Shown here: one piece after another, positions 1-5,314 of the stretch | Layout of the letters: each line of letters begins with the position of its first letter | Numbering within the stretch: the stretch's first letter is position 1 | Source of the DNA: Collinsella sp. | GTDB taxonomy: Bacteria > Actinomycetota > Coriobacteriia > Coriobacteriales > Coriobacteriaceae | Assembly (NCBI GenBank): GCA_022728415.1 | Contig: JAIJJM010000109.1 | Span: 1 to 7,134 of the forward strand | Direction of reading: 5' to 3' | Length of the DNA: 7,134 nt | Translations under genes and position numbers: made by a program | The notes under the pieces: generated by a model | What the model was told of the DNA's origin: nothing | The model's input: the letters and a program-made list of their open reading frames with translations, nothing else | Databases searched by the model: none

Positions 1-50
1 CCCTCGCACTCCCCGGAGCCTGCTGAAATTCAAGCTGCGGATCTAAGCGG

Positions 51-102
51 TCATCGCAACGGTGAATCAGGTGATTGCCGTATCGTTGTGTTGTTGCGAT
101 GA
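51..102 (-). repeat. 10-bp perfect inverted repeat in the presumed PL leader
   Basis: TCATCGCAAC (51-60) is the exact reverse complement of GTTGCGATGA (93-102), with 32 nt between. It begins right at the predicted PL start point, so a leftward transcript would carry it as a 10-bp stem at its 5' end. Role unknown; a leader structure or a protein-binding site is possible. Confidence 0.5.
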
Positions 103-106
103 ATTC

Positions 107-135
107 ATTTAAAACTATAGTTGTTTTATCGTCAA
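107..135 (-). promoter_or_regulatory. Candidate PL promoter (leftward)
   Basis: Read on the minus strand, a -35 hexamer TTGACG (plus 130-135) is followed after exactly 17 bp by TTAAAT (plus 107-112), giving 5/6 and 4/6 agreement with sigma-70 consensus. Transcription would start near 100 and run leftward out of the window, as lambda PL does. Its place just beyond the rexB terminator fits. The GTTGTTTTA repeats overlap and precede it, so they could be regulatory. It is not supported by a matching CI operator. Confidence 0.5.
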
Positions 136-184
136 CAACAAAAGTTGTTTTATTGGTTGTTTTAGATATAACTGGTTGTATTTA
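120..184. repeat. GTTGTTTTA direct repeats at PL
   Basis: GTTGTTTTA occurs exactly at 120-128, 144-152 and 156-164, with a variant GTTGTATTTA at 175-184. AACAAC (134-139) makes inverted repeats with both flanking GTTGTT copies (120-125 and 144-149). The array covers the spacer and -35 of the PL candidate and the DNA upstream of it. It resembles a cluster of binding sites for a regulator, but the regulator is unknown and the motif differs from the OR sites. Confidence 0.45.
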
Positions 185-274
185 GGATGGATTTATTTTG
201 TGACTTGCATCGCATAGCGATAACTGAAGCGGGGGTTATGGTGGTTTTTCGAACGGTTTGTGTGATGAGGGGAG

Positions 275-303
275 GCAAAAGAAAACCCGGCAAGGCCGGG
301 TTA
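275..303 (-). terminator. Rho-independent terminator of the cI-rexA-rexB transcript
   Basis: AACCCGGC (284-291) pairs with GCCGGGTT (295-302), an 8-bp GC-rich stem with a 3-nt loop. On the minus strand it is followed by a T-rich run broken by one C (TTTTCTTTT across the stem end). The stem starts inside the rexB stop codon (301-303), so the operon ends without a 3' untranslated stretch. It corresponds in place to the lambda terminator downstream of rexB. Confidence 0.85.
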
Positions 304-744
304 CTTATGTTTTGACAGATTAAGTAATTGCATCAGGAGCATGCCAATATGGATTAGTGACGTACCTGATAAACCAATAGCGATTGATGGTAGCATTAGT
401 ATAGGATTTTTACTTGTTGCAAGTAAAAACAAGCCATTAAAGAAAAGTACTCCTAGCTCGCAAAAAGTTAATCCATACATGATTATGATTGATGTCATAT
501 AGCCATATGTTTTCAATTTGCGAATATTCCTGCCTCCCAGCCCCATCAGAAATGTTAAAGCGGCTATAAGTATCGCAATTGTAGTACCAGAATAAGCGGC
601 AATAGCGCCACCCAGCGCATCTCTGTGCTCGCTAAAAGCCATACCCGGAAACATGTGGCGGATTAGATAATACGCACTTATAATAATTGGGAATGGCAAA
701 AGAAAAAGTATTATTGCTGGCGCTATCCTGTGCCGTGACTTCAT
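301..744 (-). CDS. RexB-like phage-exclusion membrane protein
   Basis: This encodes a 147-residue, very hydrophobic protein with about four membrane segments (roughly residues 8-28, 48-69, 82-108, 115-142) and short charged loops. It aligns over its length with lambda RexB (144 aa): shared blocks are FPG-x-x-FS-x-HRD at 32-42, TIAILIAALTFL at 55-66, YGYMTS at 80-85 and IAIG at 121-124. In lambda, RexB is an inner-membrane protein proposed to form an ion channel that RexA opens when another phage infects, collapsing membrane potential and aborting the infection. I chose the ATG at 744 because GGGGGG lies a few bases upstream; a TTG at 756 in the same frame has no better signal. It lies 14 bp beyond the rexA stop in the same transcript and ends in a terminator. 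Recognition rests on remembered lambda sequence. Confidence 0.9.
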   Translation of the reverse strand: MKSRHRIAPAIILFLLPFPIIISAYYLIRHMFPGMAFSEHRDALGGAIAAYSGTTIAILIAALTFLMGLGGRNIRKLKTYGYMTSIIIMYGLTFCELGVLFFNGLFLLATSKNPILMLPSIAIGLSGTSLIHIGMLLMQLLNLSKHK

Positions 745-758
745 ATAGCCCCCCAATA

Positions 759-1604
759 TTATAGTGGTAACTCATCTCCAAATGTTCTATTATAACTTTC
801 CATTATAATCAATTTCATCCTGAGATAGCAAGTTGACATTTCGGATGCTATGTCTTCATTCGATGATTTATAGATATTTGCTCCAATGTGGCCTTTGTCA
901 GAAAGATAATATTCTGTAAGAATATCTGCAGCTTGTTCTTTACCCTTCAGGTGAATGCTCTCATGTTGTTCATCCACATTGCTAATAATCCCTTTGGCAA
1001 CAGATTTTATATTTCGTAAACGTTTAGGCTTCACGGTTATTTCCAGTCCTTCTAAGAGCTCTTCGTCAACTGCTTGTGCACCAAGCACTCTAAGTAGGGG
1101 GCTGAGAAGTTTTGACCCATTTTCAACCCTTACCGTTGTTCTTCCTATAAACTGCATGCTTAAAGCATCATCCTTTGTTATATCTCTCATCAAAGGTTCT
1201 ATGAATAGTGAGTATCCATCAGGTATTGCTCCCTTTCCTTTTAGGTAAGCCGCAAGATCACGAGTTTTTGGGCCGAATAATGTATTTGCATATCCGATAA
1301 TATTTTTTCTTATTAATAAAAATGATGGGAATCCTAATGACTCATCTGAACTAAGCGCATTTCTTATTTCATCAACCGAAAGTGTTTTTCTATTGATTTT
1401 TTTAACTAGTTCTGAATCAAATGTTTTTGTCAGGATAAAACTATCATTAATTATATGATGTGCAAAAACATAGTAGTCTTCAATCTGCTGAGCATGATTC
1501 TTAGCGTTTATTACCTGCTCTGTCAGAAATGACAATAAATCTATAGGTTGTTTTTTCAGAGAGCTAGTATTTTGAATGTATACGGCATAAAAGTTAAGCT
1601 TCAT
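759..1604 (-). CDS. RexA-like phage-exclusion sensor protein
   Basis: This encodes a 281-residue soluble protein, essentially the length of lambda RexA (279). Conserved blocks in order are LTKTFDSELVKKINR (58-72), SDESLGFPSFL (86-96), FGPKTRDL (110-117), IEPLMRDITKDD (135-146), FIGRTTVRVE (152-161) and ADILTEYYLSDKGH (226-239). These line up with lambda RexA, while the N-terminus and residues about 30-50 and 240-281 are diverged. RexA is the cytoplasmic, DNA-binding partner that senses a superinfecting phage and activates RexB. The ATG at 1604 has TGGA about 8 bp upstream. It lies 79 bp downstream of cI, with rexB right after, so the cI-rexA-rexB operon layout is intact. Base composition is visibly AT-richer than cI, as in lambda. 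No frameshift or stop is seen, so it looks functional. Confidence 0.92.
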   Translation of the reverse strand: MKLNFYAVYIQNTSSLKKQPIDLLSFLTEQVINAKNHAQQIEDYYVFAHHIINDSFILTKTFDSELVKKINRKTLSVDEIRNALSSDESLGFPSFLLIRKNIIGYANTLFGPKTRDLAAYLKGKGAIPDGYSLFIEPLMRDITKDDALSMQFIGRTTVRVENGSKLLSPLLRVLGAQAVDEELLEGLEITVKPKRLRNIKSVAKGIISNVDEQHESIHLKGKEQAADILTEYYLSDKGHIGANIYKSSNEDIASEMSTCYLRMKLIIMESYNRTFGDELPL

Positions 1605-1683
1605 TGCTATTCCATCTATGTATCAAAGAAAAAATGTTGATATGTATAGTCTTTTTACGTAGTTATAGTATTCGATTCGGTAG
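1605..1683 (-). other. Spacer between cI and rexA
   Basis: This AT-rich 79-bp gap holds no ORF. It carries the rexA ribosome binding site (TGGA, about 1613-1616) and no hairpin followed by a T-run, so nothing obvious stops the cI transcript from continuing into rexA. Confidence 0.5.
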
Positions 1684-2376
1684 TTACCCATGCTTCCTGT
1701 ATGTCTGCGGCATGCTCCCAATAACCTTACCGAAGATGAATACCCGGTTCATCTCGTCTTTCTCAATTGGGTCCCACGGCGAGTAGCTCTTGTTATCAGA
1801 GATAACCAGTAGCTTATCCTTCATCATTTGCAGGCGCTTTACATGGGCGGTGTCGTCATACAGAAACGCATAGATACCATCACCGTCGAAAGATTTAACC
1901 GTGATATCAACGAACAGCAGATCACCTGGTTCGATCGTTCCTGACATGCTGTCACCACGCACGTTAATGATGCGGATATTTTCCGCCTTCCTGCCATCGA
2001 ACATGTGACGAGCATCGTCAAACGAGTATTCAACCGAGCGTAGAACTTCTACAAACTCACGGTTGATTACACCCGGCCCGGCACTGACTTCTATATCAAG
2101 AACGTCAATTTTGAAGTATTTGGAATGGCTGACAGCAGGCTTCCCTGATTGTTGACCGTCATTTCTCATCGGGCCTATGCCTGATGAGAGCCATTCTGTT
2201 CGAACACCCAATGCATTAGCTATTTCAACAATTTTTGTTGAGCCGCGCGCGTTGCCGCTTGTCAGTCTCCAGATTGTGGGTTGAGCTACGCCAGACGCCT
2301 TTGCAAGAGCGCCTTGAGACATTCCAGATTGTTCCATCGCTAGGTTTAAGCGATCAGCAAGAGTTTCTTTTTTCAT
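1684..2376 (-). CDS. CI-type prophage repressor (XRE helix-turn-helix plus S24/LexA autopeptidase)
   Basis: This encodes a 230-residue repressor. An N-terminal HTH spans about residues 6-60, with recognition helix around VAQPTIWRL (30-38). A C-terminal S24 domain follows: the self-cleavage pair is Ala99-Gly100 in VSAGPG, the nucleophile Ser143 in RGDSM, and the general-base Lys180 in AHVKR. All residues needed for RecA-stimulated self-cleavage are present, so the prophage should be SOS-inducible unless defective elsewhere. It represses PR, probably PL, and likely activates its own promoter. I chose ATG at 2376 rather than the in-frame ATG at 2412: the upstream codons run through an operator, and the predicted PRM start point falls at about 2377, suggesting a leaderless message. 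The sequence is not lambda CI, so immunity specificity differs. Confidence 0.93.
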   Translation of the reverse strand: MKKETLADRLNLAMEQSGMSQGALAKASGVAQPTIWRLTSGNARGSTKIVEIANALGVRTEWLSSGIGPMRNDGQQSGKPAVSHSKYFKIDVLDIEVSAGPGVINREFVEVLRSVEYSFDDARHMFDGRKAENIRIINVRGDSMSGTIEPGDLLFVDITVKSFDGDGIYAFLYDDTAHVKRLQMMKDKLLVISDNKSYSPWDPIEKDEMNRVFIFGKVIGSMPQTYRKHG

Positions 2377-2383
2377 AAGTTTT

Positions 2384-2412
2384 AATTTATACGCTTGCGT
2401 ATTGATGGTCAA
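2384..2412 (-). promoter_or_regulatory. Candidate PRM (cI-rexA-rexB promoter)
   Basis: On the minus strand, -35 TTGACC (plus 2407-2412), 17 bp, then -10 TAAATT (plus 2384-2389). Initiation about 7 bp downstream falls at 2376-2377, on the cI ATG itself, so the message would have little or no leader, as known for lambda cI. Operator site 2389-2402 covers the -10 and spacer. An alternative -10, TATAAA (2386-2391), would need a 15-bp spacer. Confidence 0.5.
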
Positions 2413-2452
2413 AACACGTTTTGCTATTGCTTGGATTAATACGCATTGCTAT
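2389..2452. promoter_or_regulatory. OR: three 14-bp operator-like sites at 25-bp steps
   Basis: ATACGCTTGCGTAT (2389-2402), ACACGTTTTGCTAT (2414-2427) and ATACGCATTGCTAT (2439-2452) start exactly 25 bp apart. The first is palindromic except at its two central bases. The second and third share TTGCTAT and match the first at 9 and 10 of 14 positions. By position, 2439-2452 (over the PR -10) would be OR1, 2414-2427 OR2 and 2389-2402 (over PRM) OR3, the lambda arrangement. CI and Cro share nearly the same recognition-helix sequence, which supports a common target. Confidence 0.72.
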
Positions 2453-2455
2453 TAT
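2427..2455 (+). promoter_or_regulatory. Candidate PR (early rightward promoter)
   Basis: -35 TTGCTT (2427-2432), 17 bp, -10 TATTAT (2450-2455), about 25 bp before the cro ribosome binding site. The -10 overlaps the rightmost operator and the -35 touches the middle one, so repressor bound there would block polymerase. The -35 agrees at only three of six positions. Confidence 0.55.
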
Positions 2456-2486
2456 TCATTCATTGCAATACCAATAGGAATTGATA

Positions 2487-2714
2487 ATGACAAATCAAAC
2501 CATTCAACTCGCAATCAGTATTACAGGTAGTCAAAAACGACTGGCAGATCTATGCGGTGTAGCCCAACCCACAGTTTGGCGTTGGCTACACGGTGGCGGA
2601 ATTGATGCCCGCTATGTAATGAAAATTGTCTCAGCCACTGGTGGAAAGATTAAACCAGCAGATATTCGTCCCGACCTCGCACCATTGTTTAACGCGAGTA
2701 ATTCTGCCGCCTAA
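2487..2714 (+). CDS. Cro-like repressor of the YdaS family
   Basis: This encodes a 75-residue protein that is almost entirely one helix-turn-helix domain: helix 2 near QKRLADLC (16-23), turn at Gly24, recognition helix VAQPTVWRWLH (25-35). It sits where lambda has cro and would act as the early repressor that opposes CI. Proteins of this type are called YdaS/Cro-like, and some are annotated as antitoxins because they pair with ydaT, which follows here. The ATG at 2487 has AGGAA 6 bp upstream; an in-frame TTG at 2481 is too close to that site. The recognition helix is nearly identical to that of the divergent CI. Stop TAA is at 2712-2714. Confidence 0.85.
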   Translation: MTNQTIQLAISITGSQKRLADLCGVAQPTVWRWLHGGGIDARYVMKIVSATGGKIKPADIRPDLAPLFNASNSAA

Positions 2715-2722
2715 ACTGCGGC
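2706..2722 (+). other. Short hairpin at the cro stop codon
   Basis: GCCGC (2706-2710) pairs with GCGGC (2718-2722) around a 7-nt loop containing the cro stop codon. No T-run follows, so it is not a classic terminator. It lies where lambda has nutR/tR1, but no boxA-like sequence precedes it. Confidence 0.35.
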
Positions 2723-2744
2723 GTTAACTGATAAGGCAATGACT

Positions 2745-3284
2745 ATGCAACCACTTACATACCAACAGACTAGCGGATTTAGCCCGACTGCGGTGATAAA
2801 TCGTTCTCAAACAAAACAGGCGCCAGGCCACGAAAAAATCCGTGATGCCGTTCGCGCCTGGTCGGCTGCAGATAATCAGGATGTTGTTGCCGCACTCATT
2901 GTGAATGAGTATCGGGAGCAGGGCGGCGGCACCATCGATTTCCCTGATGATGTCAGCCGTGCACGCCAGAAGCTGTTCCGCTTCCTCGATAACAAATTCG
3001 ATTCTGAAAAATACCGAAATAACGTGCGTGAACTGACCCCGGCAATTCTGGCGGTACTACCGCTGGAATATCGCGGCCACCTGGTTGAGCAGGATAGCTT
3101 CATGGCTCGGCTGGCTGAAATGGAAAAGGAACTCAGTGAGGCAAAACAGGCTGTCATTCTCAACGCACCACGCCACCAGAAACTGAAGGAAATTAGTGAA
3201 GGTATTGTGTCGATGTTTCGTGTGGACCCGGATCTGGCTGGTCCATTGATGGCGATGGTTACCACCATGTTGGGGGCAATATGA
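2745..3284 (+). CDS. YdaT-family DNA-binding protein in the cII position
   Basis: This encodes a 179-residue protein. Residues about 29-112 correspond to the YdaT domain known from the Rac prophage, with shared features near EYREQGGG (55-62), the helix around 72-83, and TPAILAVLP-EYR (98-110). A charged helical segment at about 116-137 (ARLAEMEKELSEAKQ) could mediate oligomerisation. YdaT of Rac was first described as toxic to the host; the homologue in the O157 prophage CP-933P has been characterised as a functional equivalent of lambda CII. The place between cro and O agrees with a CII-like role in the lysis-lysogeny decision. I prefer ATG 2745 (AAGG 8 bp upstream) over ATG 2739 (only 2 bp from AAGG). 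Its TGA overlaps an ATG at 3281 that is in frame with O. Confidence 0.8.
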   Translation: MQPLTYQQTSGFSPTAVINRSQTKQAPGHEKIRDAVRAWSAADNQDVVAALIVNEYREQGGGTIDFPDDVSRARQKLFRFLDNKFDSEKYRNNVRELTPAILAVLPLEYRGHLVEQDSFMARLAEMEKELSEAKQAVILNAPRHQKLKEISEGIVSMFRVDPDLAGPLMAMVTTMLGAI

Positions 3285-3370
3285 CAGGCTCAGAAATGGC
3301 GAAAGCCGGTCTGCGGGAACAGAGCCGACTTTCAGGTGCAAATCGTAACGCACTCATTGCGGGAGGAATT

Positions 3371-4300
3371 ATGGCAAACACTGCTGAGATATTCAATTTT
3401 CCAGTGCCGGATGCGGCACAAAAGGAGCCGCGCGTGGCAGATCTCGATGATGGTTATACGCGCATTGCAAATGAGTTGCTGGAAGCTGTGATGCTGGCCG
3501 GATTAACACAGCACCAGCTTCTGGTCTTCTTAGCTGTCATGCGCAAAACATATGGCTTTAATAAAAAACTGGATTGGGTGAGCAACGAGCAACTGTCCGA
3601 ATTGACCGGGATATTGCCGCACAAGTGTTCTGCTGCAAAAAGTGTTCTGGTAAAGCGTGGGATTTTGATTCAGAGCGGGCGGAATATCGGTATTAATAAT
3701 GTGGTCAGTGAATGGTCAACATTACCCGAATCAGGTAAGAAAAATAAAGTTTACCTGAAAGAGGTAAATTTACCTGAATCAGGTAAGAAAAGTTTACCCA
3801 AATCAGGTAAAGGCGTTTACCCGAATCAGGTAAACACAAAAGACAAACTAACAAAAGACAATATAAAACCTTTTTCGTCCGAGAATTCTGGCGAATCCTC
3901 TGACCAACCAGAAAACGATCTTCCTGTGGTGAAACCAGATGCTGCAATTCAGAGCGGCAGCAAGTGGGGGACAGCAGAAGACCTGACCGCCGCAGAGTGG
4001 ATGTTTGACATGGTGAAGACCATCGCGCCATCAGCCAGAAAACCGAATTTTGCAGGGTGGGCTAACGATATCCGCCTGATGCGTGAACGTGACGGACGTA
4101 ACCACCGCGACATGTGCGTGCTGTTCCGCTGGGCATGCCAGGACAACTTCTGGTCCGGTAACGTGCTAAGTCCGGCCAAACTCCGCGACAAGTGGACCCA
4201 ACTCGAAATCAACCGTAACAAGCAACAGGCAGGCGTGACAGCCAGCAAACCAAAACTCGACCTGACAAACACAGACTGGATTTACGGGGTTGATCTATGA
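3371..4300 (+). CDS. Replication initiator O, chimeric with a lambda-type C-terminus
   Basis: This encodes a 309-residue protein that binds origin iterons and recruits P-DnaB. The N-terminal winged-helix region (about 21-115; VADLDDGYTRIANELLEA, LRKTYG-type block at 58-62, ISEW-type block at 113-115) follows the O pattern but is clearly diverged from lambda O. The linker 118-155 is encoded by the iterons. From about Ser169 (SSENSGESSDQPEND) to the C-terminus it is essentially lambda O, the part that contacts P. The start at 3371 has a strong GGGAGGAATT just upstream and gives MANTAEI, the counterpart of MTNTAKI in lambda. The frame stays open upstream to ATG 3281, which overlaps the ydaT stop (ATGA) and has GGGGG 4 bp before it, so a 339-residue coupled form is possible. 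It overlaps P by ATGA. Confidence 0.93.
   Translation: MANTAEIFNFPVPDAAQKEPRVADLDDGYTRIANELLEAVMLAGLTQHQLLVFLAVMRKTYGFNKKLDWVSNEQLSELTGILPHKCSAAKSVLVKRGILIQSGRNIGINNVVSEWSTLPESGKKNKVYLKEVNLPESGKKSLPKSGKGVYPNQVNTKDKLTKDNIKPFSSENSGESSDQPENDLPVVKPDAAIQSGSKWGTAEDLTAAEWMFDMVKTIAPSARKPNFAGWANDIRLMRERDGRNHRDMCVLFRWACQDNFWSGNVLSPAKLRDKWTQLEINRNKQQAGVTASKPKLDLTNTDWIYGVDL
3722..3833 (+). repeat. Five 17-bp origin iterons inside O
   Basis: Copies at 3722-3738, 3751-3767, 3770-3786, 3794-3810 and 3817-3833 follow TTACC(C/T)(G/A)AATCAGGTAA. The second differs in the middle (AAAGAGG). Each is an imperfect palindrome (TTACCTGA facing TCAGGTAA). Start-to-start distances are 29, 19, 24 and 23 bp. Copies 1, 3 and 4 are read in one frame (LPESGK, LPESGK, LPKSGK), copies 2 and 5 in another (YLKEVN, YPNQVN). 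The sequence is unlike the lambda iterons. Confidence 0.92.
3722..3880 (+). other. Replication origin (lambda ori type)
   Basis: The iteron array is followed at once by a purine-skewed, A-rich stretch (about 3834-3880). This is the layout of lambda ori: O-binding repeats next to an easily melted segment, all within the O coding sequence. Initiation here would need this phage's own O N-terminus. Confidence 0.85.
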
Positions 4301-4998
4301 AAAACATCGCCGCACAGATGATTAACTTTGACCGTGAGCAGATGCGTCGGATCGCCAACAACATGCCGGAACAGTACGACGAAAAGCCTCAGGTACAGCA
4401 GGTAGCGCAGATCATCAATGGTGTGTTCAGCCAGTTACTGGCAACTTTCCCGGCGAGCCTGGCTAACCGTGACCAGAATGAACTGAACGAAATCCGCCGC
4501 CAGTGGGTTCTGGCTTTCCGGGAAAACGGGATCACCACAATGGAACAGGTTAACGCTGGAATGCGCGTAGCCCGTCGGCAGAATCGACCATTTCTGCCAT
4601 CACCCGGGCAGTTTGTTGCATGGTGCCGGGAAGAAGCATCCGTTACCGCCGGGCTGCCAAACGTCAGCGAGCTGGTTGATATGGTTTACGAGTATTGCCG
4701 GAAGCGAGGCCTGTATCCGGATGCGGAGTCTTATCCGTGGAAATCAAACGCGCACTACTGGCTGGTTACCAACCTGTATCAGAACATGCGGGCCAATGCG
4801 CTTACTGATGCGGAATTACGCCGTAAGGCCGCAGATGAGCTTGTCCATATGACTGCGAGAATTAACCGTGGTGAGGCGATCCCTGAACCAGTAAAACAAC
4901 TTCCTGTTATGGGCGGTAGACCTCTAAATCGTGCACAGGCTCTGGCGAAGATCGCAGAAATTAAAGCTAAGTTCGGACTGAAAGGAGCAAGTGTATGA
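4297..4998 (+). CDS. Replication protein P (DnaB helicase loader)
   Basis: This encodes a 233-residue protein of the same length as lambda P and near-identical to it as remembered, including the start MKNIAAQM and the end KFGLKGASV. P binds host DnaB, keeps it inactive and delivers it to O at the origin; host DnaJ/DnaK then release it. The start overlaps the O stop by ATGA, indicating translational coupling, and the stop overlaps the ren start the same way. The match with the lambda-type O C-terminus, and not the N-terminus, fits known O-P contacts. No defects seen. Confidence 0.97.
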   Translation: MKNIAAQMINFDREQMRRIANNMPEQYDEKPQVQQVAQIINGVFSQLLATFPASLANRDQNELNEIRRQWVLAFRENGITTMEQVNAGMRVARRQNRPFLPSPGQFVAWCREEASVTAGLPNVSELVDMVYEYCRKRGLYPDAESYPWKSNAHYWLVTNLYQNMRANALTDAELRRKAADELVHMTARINRGEAIPEPVKQLPVMGGRPLNRAQALAKIAEIKAKFGLKGASV

Positions 4999-5263
4999 CG
5001 GGCAAAGAGGCAATTATTCATTACCTGGGGACGCATAAGAGCTTCTGTGCACAGGACGTTGCCGCGGTAACAGGCGCAACCGTAACCAGCATAAATCAGG
5101 CTGCGGCTAAAATGGCGCGGGCAGGAATCCTGGTCGTTGATGGTAAGGTCTGGCGAACGTTTGTTTAACGGTTAGCTACTCAGGATGATAGGGCGGGGCA
5201 AGTGAGTATGAAGCGGATTTTCAGGAATGCCATCAGAGTTTGGAAATAAAGTGGGTTTTCTAG
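4995..5263 (+). pseudogene. Broken ren (Rex-exclusion resistance gene)
   Basis: The first 55 codons (MTGKEAIIHYLGTHKS to GKVWRT) match lambda Ren closely. Then an in-frame TAA (5166-5168) stands where lambda has a Tyr codon, leaving a 57-residue product. Similarity continues past it in the same frame (RLATQDDRAG, from 5169), and after one lost base in another frame (FQECHQS at about 5219-5239, against FKECRQS in lambda). It ends at TAG 5261-5263. Lambda Ren is 96 residues and protects the phage against Rex exclusion. The shortened form keeps the winged-helix-like N-terminal half, so residual activity cannot be excluded. ATG 4995 overlaps the P stop and has GGAGCAA upstream. The decay begins just where the accessory slot starts. 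Confidence 0.8.
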
Positions 5264-5314
5264 TGGCAAGAGACTTGATAATATTTAGTTCTTTGAATCC
5301 AAGGAGATAGGGTT

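Larger units (their letters stand above)
1..280. other. PL-side leftward control region without a recognisable gene
   Basis: This stretch lies downstream of the rexB terminator, where lambda has PL, OL, nutL and N. I see no convincing ORF. It contains a leftward promoter candidate (107-135), a direct-repeat family with core GTTGTTTTA (120-128, 144-152, 156-164, variant 175-184) and a 10-bp perfect inverted repeat (TCATCGCAAC at 51-60, GTTGCGATGA at 93-102) in the presumed PL leader. There is also a short palindrome ATCGCATAGCGAT at 209-221. None clearly matches the operator sequence found beside cro, so OL is not identified. An N-like gene may start beyond the left edge. Confidence 0.5.

Noticed and set aside
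22..35. Possible boxB hairpin in GCTGAAATTCAAGC
   Set aside because: On the minus strand the stem holds only three clean pairs before a mismatch, and no good boxA precedes it.
955..1248. Plus-strand ORF of 97 codons
   Set aside because: It lies wholly inside rexA on the opposite strand and has no ribosome binding site or recognisable family.
3281..3370. A separate small gene or N-terminal extension before O
   Set aside because: The frame is open and begins with an ATGA overlap, but the ribosome binding site at 3361-3368 and the MANTAEI start, matching lambda O, favour 3371. The longer form is kept only as an alternative.
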